From the NCBI RefSeq assembly GCF_001984155.1, contig NZ_MTQO01000052.1, forward strand, positions 310,001 to 374,000: DNA of 64,000 nt. The letters are read 5' to 3'. This document shows positions 58,512 through 64,000 of this stretch, one piece after another. The DNA is from Actinosynnema sp. ALI-1.44. GTDB taxonomy: Bacteria > Actinomycetota > Actinomycetes > Mycobacteriales > Pseudonocardiaceae. Made by a program: the position numbers and the translations under genes. Each line of letters opens with the position of its first letter. The stretch's first letter is position 1. The notes under the pieces are model-generated. The model was not told the origin of the DNA. It saw only the letters and a program-made list of their open reading frames with translations, and made no database searches.

Positions 58512-59087
58512 ATGGCTACGAACTTGGTCAACTACCTCGACGCCCTGGTGCCTGCGGCGGTCAACGGCGACCCTGAAGCGGTCGGCCGTCTGTTGACAAC
58601 GATCCGGCCCATGGTCGTGCGCTATTGCCGCGCCCGCGTCGGCCGAGGTGAACGCTCCTACACCTCAGCCGACGACATCGCGCAGGAGGCTTGCCTCGCG
58701 GTTCTCACCGCCCTGCCGCGTTACGAGTTCCAGGGACGCCCGTTCCTGGCGTTCGTGTACGGCATCACTGCCCACAAGGTCGCCGACGCCCACCGCGCCG
58801 TCGCTCGCAACCGCGAGCAACCGGTCGCGGAGATCCCCGAGGCACACGAAGTCGAAGCGAGCCCGATGCAGCACGTGCTGCAGGGCGAGTCCGCCAAACA
58901 GATCAACCTCATCCTGGGCAGCCTGCCCGAGCGGCAACGCGACATCCTCGTGTTGCGGATCGTCGTCGGGCTGTCCGCGGAGGAGACGGCCGCTGCCGTC
59001 GGCTCGACCCCCGGCGCTGTCCGCGTCGCCCAGCACCGGGCGCTGACCCGGCTGCGGCGAACCGTGAACATCGCCGAGCTGGTCTAG
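58512..59087 (+). CDS. RNA polymerase sigma factor, ShbA/SigD-like
   Basis: 191 aa group of small sigma-70 factors with region 2 (DIAQEACLAVLTALPRYEF, GRPFLAFVYGITAHKVADAH) and region 4 (LPERQRDILVLRIVVGLSAE, PGAVRVAQHRALTRLRR). It resembles Streptomyces ShbA, which drives transcription of the principal sigma gene, and mycobacterial SigD. No anti-sigma gene is next to it. ATG 58512 or GTG 58509 can start it; the ribosome binding site is weak. Its stop overlaps that of the S4 gene in a CTAG. Confidence 0.82.
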   Translation: MATNLVNYLDALVPAAVNGDPEAVGRLLTTIRPMVVRYCRARVGRGERSYTSADDIAQEACLAVLTALPRYEFQGRPFLAFVYGITAHKVADAHRAVARNREQPVAEIPEAHEVEASPMQHVLQGESAKQINLILGSLPERQRDILVLRIVVGLSAEETAAAVGSTPGAVRVAQHRALTRLRRTVNIAELV

Positions 59088-59305
59088 CGGCCTGCCACCA
59101 GGCGGGCCTGCTCGCCGTCGACGGTGACCACGTCGCCGTCACGCAGCTGCCTGCCGCGTCGGACCTCGACCTGGTCGTTGACCTTGACGTCCGAGGTCTC
59201 GATCAACTCTTTCGCGTGCCCGCCGTCCTCGGCCAGGCCGGCCAGCTTCAGGAACTGGCCGAGCCTGATCGACTCGTCGCGGATCGGAACGTCACGGATG
59301 CTCAT
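59084..59305 (-). CDS. S4 RNA-binding domain protein
   Basis: 73 aa, one S4 domain (IRLGQFLKLAGLAEDGGHAK and VKVNDQVEVRRGRQLRDGD). Small stand-alone S4 proteins such as YbcJ/RqcP bind rRNA or tRNA; RqcP helps clear stalled ribosomes. Which role it has cannot be told. It lies six bases downstream of the YbdK-type ligase gene on the minus strand and its end overlaps the sigma factor end. Confidence 0.85.
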   Translation of the reverse strand: MSIRDVPIRDESIRLGQFLKLAGLAEDGGHAKELIETSDVKVNDQVEVRRGRQLRDGDVVTVDGEQARLVAGR

Positions 59306-59311
59306 CAGGCG

Positions 59312-60463
59312 TCAGCGTACCGACCGGGTCTGCGCACCGAGGAACCTCACCACCTCGCCCAGCGAGCCGGACCTGGCGAACGCCGCGCGCTGCCGCGCGG
59401 CACCGCACCCGTCCAGCACCAGCCTGGCCAGCGACTCGTCGACCAGCTCGTAGTCACCGGCGGCCTCCAACGCCGGGCGGATCCAGCGCACCAACGCTCC
59501 CGCCAAGTCGGCCGCCGGGGCCAGGTCACCCGTCACGAGATCCACGCCGAGGCCTTCCAGACCATCCCGGGCGGCCCGCCACAGCGCCGGACGCAACTGG
59601 TGCTGCGGCACATCGGGCCCTTTCGCACCCGAAGCCAACGCGGTCACCGCGATCCCCCGGACCAACGCGGCGAGCAGGACCGCGTCGTCGACGGTCGGTG
59701 CCACGTCGCTCACGCGCAGTTCCACAGTCGGCTGATGGGCGGAAAGCCTTACGTCCCAATAGAGCATGCCGATGTCCATCGCCGCGCCGCTGGCGATGAC
59801 CCGCTCACGGGCCGCGTAGTAGTCCGAGGCCGACTCGAACCACGGCGGCGCTCCCGCCGAGGGCCATCGGCTCCACATCACGTACCGCCAACTCGCGTAG
59901 CCGGTGTCGGTGTTGTTGGAGTACGGGGAGTTCGCCCCGATCGCGAGCAAGGTCGGCAGCCAGTGGCGGAGGTGGTTGCAGACCAGGACCCTGGCCTCGT
60001 CGTCCGGCAGGCCGACGTGCACGTGACACCCGCACACCGGCAGATCCCCTGTCAGCGCACGGAATTCGCGCGTGATCCGGTGGTAGCGCGGCAACGGGGT
60101 CAGCGCGTTCCGCGCGCCGTGGCCGAGAACCGGCGTTCCCGACGCGATCAGCCACGACCCGTGCCGCTGCGCCTCGTCCGCCAGCACAAGGCGGGCATCG
60201 CTGAGCTGCCGGTGCAGGTCGGTCATGCTCACGCAGACGCCGCTGACCGATTCCACTTGGCTCAACGCGATTTCGGCCTGCAGGTCGTAGTCGGCACCGC
60301 CGACGTCCGACAGGATGTCGGGCGCACGGTCGGCCAACACGCCCGACTCGGTGTCCACCAGCAGGAACTCCTCCTCGACGCCTACCGTCAGCTGGTCCAC
60401 CTCCGTGGCGGTCGACAGGGAGTCCCGGGTGCCGAGCTGGGCTTCGCTCACGCTTGCCTCCAT
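59312..60463 (-). CDS. Carboxylate-amine ligase, YbdK / glutamate-cysteine ligase 2 family
   Basis: 383 aa. The entry motif LTVGVEEEFLLVDTESG and the later VCGCHVHVGLPDDEAR and GANSPYSNNTDTGYASWRY blocks are typical of the YbdK-type GCS2 family, which has weak glutamate-cysteine ligase activity in E. coli. In actinobacteria true mycothiol or ergothioneine enzymes (EgtA) are different branches, so its product is uncertain. ATG 60463 starts MEASVSEAQLGTRD. It is divergent from the ECF sigma gene. Confidence 0.88.
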   Translation of the reverse strand: MEASVSEAQLGTRDSLSTATEVDQLTVGVEEEFLLVDTESGVLADRAPDILSDVGGADYDLQAEIALSQVESVSGVCVSMTDLHRQLSDARLVLADEAQRHGSWLIASGTPVLGHGARNALTPLPRYHRITREFRALTGDLPVCGCHVHVGLPDDEARVLVCNHLRHWLPTLLAIGANSPYSNNTDTGYASWRYVMWSRWPSAGAPPWFESASDYYAARERVIASGAAMDIGMLYWDVRLSAHQPTVELRVSDVAPTVDDAVLLAALVRGIAVTALASGAKGPDVPQHQLRPALWRAARDGLEGLGVDLVTGDLAPAADLAGALVRWIRPALEAAGDYELVDESLARLVLDGCGAARQRAAFARSGSLGEVVRFLGAQTRSVR

Positions 60464-60584
60464 GACGGCTGTCCTGCCTTCGACCCTAGGAGCAGGCACC
60501 ACCACACCGCATGCGGCGTTGGGCTGAACCAGGTGGGAGTTTCGGGTGTGCAACGTTGTCACCCGTCCCGGACATGTAAGAGAT

Positions 60585-61187
60585 GTGACCACCAAAAGTC
60601 TGCAGGCTGATCCGTACGCGGATACGCACGACGACGCTGCATTGTGGCAACGGGCCGCCGCCGGCAACAAGGCGGCGTTCGGCGAACTGTTCGAGCGGCA
60701 CGCACAAGCCGTGTGGAACCACGCGTTCCGGCTGACCGGATCGTGGTCACTGGCCGAAGACCTGACCTCCATGACCTTCCTGACCGCATGGCGCAAGCTG
60801 CCCGAGGTCACGCTGGTGCGCGACAGCGCGCTGCCGTGGCTGTACGCGGTCGCGGGTAACCTCGCGCGCACGGAGTTCCGCAGCGCAGGACGGTTCACCA
60901 AGTTGCTCCGCCGTATCCCGCCCACCGACACGATCGAGGACCACGCGGAGTCCGTCGCCGAGAAAGTCGACGGTGAGGGCCGGATGCGGGTGCTGCTCGA
61001 CGCGATCGCGAAACTGCCGAAGGCCGAACGCCAGGCGGTCGAGTTGTGCCTGGTCGGTGAGGTGTCCACCAGCGAGGCGGCCGAGTTGCTTGGCCTCGAG
61101 GAGGTCAGCATCCGTTCCCGGGTTTCGCGTGCGCGTGCCCGCCTACGCCGCGTGCTCGGCGAAGACCTGTTGGGAGAGACGACGTGA
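60585..61187 (+). CDS. ECF RNA polymerase sigma factor
   Basis: 200 aa. Region 2 (AAFGELFERHAQAVWNHAFR and WSLAEDLTSMTFLTAWRKL) and region 4 (LPKAERQAVELCLVGEVSTS, EEVSIRSRVSRARARLRRVL) are intact. GTG 60585 is chosen because a longer frame would begin inside the promoter area; the ribosome binding site is weak. It overlaps the next gene by four bases (GTGA), the usual arrangement for an ECF factor and a partner membrane protein. The upstream GCAAC at 60550 could be part of an autoregulated ECF promoter. Confidence 0.88.
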   Translation: MTTKSLQADPYADTHDDAALWQRAAAGNKAAFGELFERHAQAVWNHAFRLTGSWSLAEDLTSMTFLTAWRKLPEVTLVRDSALPWLYAVAGNLARTEFRSAGRFTKLLRRIPPTDTIEDHAESVAEKVDGEGRMRVLLDAIAKLPKAERQAVELCLVGEVSTSEAAELLGLEEVSIRSRVSRARARLRRVLGEDLLGETT

Positions 61188-61885
61188 TCCGCCAGCCCAT
61201 GCCGCCGCGGCGGGAACTGCCGCCGGAGGTCCGCGATCGGTTGCGGCGCAGGCTGTGGAGCGAGCTGGACAGACCTCGGGAGGCGCGGCGGGTCCCCGTG
61301 CGGGTCCCGGTCGCCGCCATTGCCTGCGCCGCGACCGTGGTGGTGGCCGGGTCCGTGGTGTTCGCGCAGAACGTTCCGCAGGCCCCGGACCAGATGCGTG
61401 CGTCGATGGGGTTGGACCCGGTGTCCGCGGACGCCAGCGGTCAGCTGGATCGTTGTTATACGGCCGTTTCAGCGGTCCGAGAAGTCCCCGACCGGGCACA
61501 GTGGAGAGTCGTGCGGAGCTCGGTGGTCGCGGGGGTGGCGGTGACCGCTGCCCGGGTGGCGGGAAAACCGGTCTTCTGCGAAACGGCCGGAACAGCGGTG
61601 ACCGTATCCGATCCCGACGCCGCCCCAGCCCCCGCGGGCCCGTCGTCGACCGGCGCCCTGTTCGCGACGTCGAACGGAACCATCGCCGGAGTGGCCGACC
61701 CGGGGTGGCAACGGTTCGAGCTGAGGGTCACCGTGGCCCCGGACCGGGTGGTCAGCGCGGAAGCCGAGTTGTCCGACGGGCTTTTCGTTGCCCGCCTTGG
61801 TGTCGACGTCGAAACCGGGGCGAAGGTGGAAGCAGTCCGGGGATCGGCGTACACCTTCGGCCCTATCCCGCCTGTCATACGGTGA
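61184..61885 (+). CDS. Membrane protein coupled to the ECF sigma factor
   Basis: 233 aa. A short cytoplasmic start rich in Arg/Pro (RRELPPEVRDRLRRRLWSE) is followed by one membrane helix (VAAIACAATVVVAGSVVFA, about residues 43-62) and an outer domain with repeated Val/Ala strands and two Cys (DRCYTAV and VFCETAG) that could form a disulphide. There is no zinc HxxxCxxC anti-sigma motif. Because it overlaps the ECF gene it may be an unusual anti-sigma or a target of that sigma factor; neither is shown by sequence. Confidence 0.72.
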   Translation: MIRQPMPPRRELPPEVRDRLRRRLWSELDRPREARRVPVRVPVAAIACAATVVVAGSVVFAQNVPQAPDQMRASMGLDPVSADASGQLDRCYTAVSAVREVPDRAQWRVVRSSVVAGVAVTAARVAGKPVFCETAGTAVTVSDPDAAPAPAGPSSTGALFATSNGTIAGVADPGWQRFELRVTVAPDRVVSAEAELSDGLFVARLGVDVETGAKVEAVRGSAYTFGPIPPVIR

Positions 61886-61894
61886 GCTGGCAGG

Positions 61895-62086
61895 CTAGAA
61901 CGGCGGAAGGTCGTACTTGGCTGGCGTGGTGAGTACGGTCCTGTTGCCCGGTGTGGTGAAGGCCAGGGTTCCGGATGTGACGTGGTCGATGCGCCAGGGA
62001 GTGCGTTGCCGCATGAGGTGGTGAGTCGACGGCGGGAGTTTCACCCGCCGCCGCTCGCGGAACCGTGCGTGACACTCTCGCGTCAC
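61895..62086 (-). pseudogene. C-terminal remnant resembling a DUF222/HNH endonuclease
   Basis: A 63-codon minus frame ends with THHLMRQRTPWRIDHV, GTLAFTTPGNRTV and LTTPAKYDLPPF, which follow the pattern seen at the extreme C-terminus of actinobacterial DUF222-HNH proteins (His-rich helix, W-x-V, then a TSPTG-like hairpin). The upstream HNH core and DUF222 domain are absent. It is most likely a decayed fragment. The remaining 140 bases up to the priA stop hold only weak small frames and less biased codons. Confidence 0.4.
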
Positions 62087-62227
62087 ACGGCTCGTGTTGC
62101 CGCGCCTGTGGGTAGTGCGCCGTGTCGCCAGTGAATGAACTGTTGGTTACCTTGGAGTGCGGCTTCCGGCCCGGGGTTTCGGTTTCCGGCGCTGGGTGCA
62201 CTGTGTTGGTTACGTACCAGCCGTTTT

Positions 62228-64000
62228 TTACACTAGTTCCAGGGGGTCCAGGCGGACTCGGATGGATTCTGGTTCTTTGCGTGCTGTTCTTTCCTTTTGT
62301 GCGACGGTGAGTGCCGCCGCCAGCGCGCGGCCGTCTGTCCGGGGTGTTCGGACTAGTGCTCGCTCGTCTTTTTCGCCTATTGGTACTGGGCCGAGGATTT
62401 CCGCTGTTTCGGGAAGGGTCAGGTGGTCCAGGTATTCTGCCAGGGCTTCCGGGGATCCGTCGACGGATGCCATTCGTACCGCTGGGGGGAAGCCCAGTTC
62501 TACGCGGGCTTCCAGTTCCTGTTCCGCGTGCCAGGCCGGGTCCCAGCGCACCAATGCCTGTACTGGGGCGAATGCCGACTCGGCCACCACGACCACGCGG
62601 CCGCCGTCGGGTGCTGGGCGGACCAGTGCTGCCGCGCCCATCCAGCGGCGCAGGGTCTCCTCGGTCGCTCTCAGGTCCGCTCGACCGAGCAGTGCCCAGC
62701 TGTCCAACAGAAGCGCTGCTCCGTAACCGCCTTCCGCCACCGGCTCGGCTCCTGGTGTGCACACCACCAGCGCCGGGGCGCTGGACACCGTGGCAAGGAC
62801 TTCATCCGCGCCGGAGGTTCGCACGGGGATTCCCGGGAATGCGCGGCCCAGTTCTTCCGCTGTTCTCTTCGATCCGACGACCACTGCTCTCAGGCGCCGT
62901 GATCCGCAGTTGCCACAACGGAATGCCGCCTCGGCCGCGCCGCACCAGCGACAGGCGGCAGGACGAGCCATGCCGTCGTCGTGCCCGCCTGGCAGGGCCA
63001 GTGGGCCCGCGCACCTCCGGCACCGCGCCGGTGCACGGCACTGCGCACACGCCAACGCGGGTACGTATCCGCGGCGTGGGACCTGGACCAGCACCGGCGC
63101 TCCTGCTGTCAGGGCATTGCGCGCCGCTTCGAAGCTGACCGACGGCAGCCTGGCCGCGCGGGCCGCCGGGTCTCTGGCCAGTTGGACGTCGGTCTCACCG
63201 ATCGCCGTCACCCGTGGGGCGGACTTCCTGACTTCGTCCCTTGCCGCGACCAGTTCGTGTGCCCAGCCCGTGTCCAGCAGCAGCTGGGCCTCCGCTGTTC
63301 TGGCGAACCCGCCGATCACCATCGCCGCGCCGGTCTGGTGGGCCCGGAGGGTCAGCACCTCACGCACGTGGGCGTACGGCGATCGTTGATCGGCGTGCAG
63401 GTCGTCGCCGTCGTCCCAGACGACGACCAGACCCGGGTCCTTGACCGGGGCGAACGCGGTCGCGCGGGTACCAAGGACGATCTTCGCCGAGCCACGCAGG
63501 ACCGAGAGCCAGCGTTTGTACCGCGTGGACGGGCCCAGGTCGGCCGAGAGGGCGACCACGGCCGACTCGCGCTCCTTGCCGACCAGGTCAAGGCACGCGG
63601 CGTGCAAACGTGCCACATCGCGGTAGTCGGGGACGACCATGACCACGCCCCGGCTGGTCGCCGCCACCGTCACCGCCAGTTCCGCCAGGCGGCGGGGCCA
63701 GTCCTCGTTCGGCAGCGCCTGCCAGACCGCGTGGGCGTTGCGGCCTGCTTTCAGCGCGTCCAGGAACGCCGATCCCCGCGGGTAACGGCCCCAGCCGGTC
63801 TCTGCCGGTGGGTCGACGTCGACCGGCTCCGGCGACGGCGCCGATTCGGCTCGGGCATGGCGCGGCGGGATCGCCAGGCGCAGCACATCCATCATCGCGC
63901 CCGCGTACCGGTCGGCCACCGCCCTGGCCAACTGGGCGACCTGCGGCGCGAGCACCGGCTCGGCGGACACGACCTTCTCGAGGAACATCGGCTTCGGGTG
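62228..64000 (-). CDS. priA: Probable primosomal protein N' PriA, helicase-motif-defective (5' truncated by window edge)
   Basis: At least 590 codons; the frame stays open through base 64000, so the N-terminal DNA-binding domain begins outside. PriA restarts stalled replication forks. The Walker A motif expected before VVMVVPDYRDV is missing and the DEEH box is replaced by VVWDDGDDLHAD, as in mycobacterial PriA, so ATP-driven unwinding is unlikely. The zinc-binding Cys pairs are kept: CAQCRAPARCRRCAGPL and CRWCGAAEAAFRCGNCG. The first residues visible are HPKPMFLEKVVSAEPVLAPQ. The last ~60 codons use A/T-ending codons more than the rest. Confidence 0.88.
   Translation of the reverse strand, partial: HPKPMFLEKVVSAEPVLAPQVAQLARAVADRYAGAMMDVLRLAIPPRHARAESAPSPEPVDVDPPAETGWGRYPRGSAFLDALKAGRNAHAVWQALPNEDWPRRLAELAVTVAATSRGVVMVVPDYRDVARLHAACLDLVGKERESAVVALSADLGPSTRYKRWLSVLRGSAKIVLGTRATAFAPVKDPGLVVVWDDGDDLHADQRSPYAHVREVLTLRAHQTGAAMVIGGFARTAEAQLLLDTGWAHELVAARDEVRKSAPRVTAIGETDVQLARDPAARAARLPSVSFEAARNALTAGAPVLVQVPRRGYVPALACAQCRAPARCRRCAGPLALPGGHDDGMARPAACRWCGAAEAAFRCGNCGSRRLRAVVVGSKRTAEELGRAFPGIPVRTSGADEVLATVSSAPALVVCTPGAEPVAEGGYGAALLLDSWALLGRADLRATEETLRRWMGAAALVRPAPDGGRVVVVAESAFAPVQALVRWDPAWHAEQELEARVELGFPPAVRMASVDGSPEALAEYLDHLTLPETAEILGPVPIGEKDERALVRTPRTDGRALAAALTVAQKERTARKEPESIRVRLDPLELV

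Noticed and set aside
62122-62310. Plus-strand 62-codon frame with a hydrophobic end overlapping the priA 3' end
   Set aside because: Overlaps a real gene antisense, has no ribosome binding site, and its hydrophobicity comes from the T-rich stretch there.

Overview
The window comes from a high-GC actinobacterium. Most codons end in G or C, GTG, TTG and ATG starts are mixed, and 4-bp ATGA/GTGA overlaps are frequent. Actinobacterial markers (RbpA, WhiA, RapZ-YvcK-WhiA, a helicase-defective PriA, XRE/DUF5753-DUF397 remnants, DasR-type operators) are present. The gene content fits a soil or mycelial member of the Pseudonocardiaceae, but the genus cannot be fixed from this sequence.

Layout: (1) 1-6.7 kb: the 3' end of lon; a possible mini-operon of a ribbon-helix-helix/Clp-N protein, a 19-residue hydrophobic microprotein and an asparaginase-fold protein with a degenerate active site; 6-phosphogluconolactonase; a membrane pseudokinase; and a secreted protein with two glycerophosphodiester phosphodiesterase domains. 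(2) 6.8-15.4 kb: a large secreted phosphodiester glycosidase/metallophosphoesterase, PabB, an ABC exporter and an orphan histidine kinase. (3) 15.5-19.3 kb, minus strand: gap-pgk-tpiA-secG-rbpA (central glycolysis, protein export, RNA polymerase-binding factor). (4) 19.4-22 kb: a Rieske lipoprotein, a gene interrupted by an in-frame TGA, a hydrolase and an F420-type oxidoreductase. (5) 22-27 kb, minus strand: uvrC-rapZ-yvcK-whiA. (6) 27-35 kb: a collapsed XRE/DUF5753 gene with DUF397, a sortilin-type repeat protein, a FIST/diguanylate cyclase pair, an epimerase and a hydrolase. (7) 35-44 kb, minus strand: def-fmt-rsmB, then a flavoprotein-rpe-ribE-ribBA-ribH-PH-domain run, with a lower-GC methyltransferase/VOC pair between them. 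(8) 44-48 kb: a GH28-like protein and a GH18 chitinase with two DasR-type sites. (9) 48-51.4 kb: an MFS exporter and gamma-glutamyltransferase. (10) 51.5-58.4 kb: a PucR regulator divergent from a symporter-ureohydrolase-ThDP enzyme-aldehyde dehydrogenase operon. (11) 58.5-64 kb: two sigma factors, an S4 protein, a YbdK-type ligase, an ECF-partner membrane protein, an HNH remnant and priA running off the end.

Gene order in regions 3, 5, 7 and 11 (pgl, gap-pgk-tpi-secG, uvrC-rapZ-yvcK-whiA, ribH/ribA/ribC/rpe/fmu/fmt, priA) matches the Mycobacterium Rv1402-Rv1445 neighbourhood. It reads as a conserved core block interrupted by accessory insertions.

The most unusual signals are: two families of dispersed hairpin repeats placed almost only at gene 3' ends, mostly between convergent genes; an asparaginase homologue and a protein kinase homologue that have both lost catalytic residues; a probable AUA start codon; an in-frame TGA gene; and a guanidino/2-ketoarginine catabolic operon. 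No CRISPR array, tRNA or rRNA was seen.
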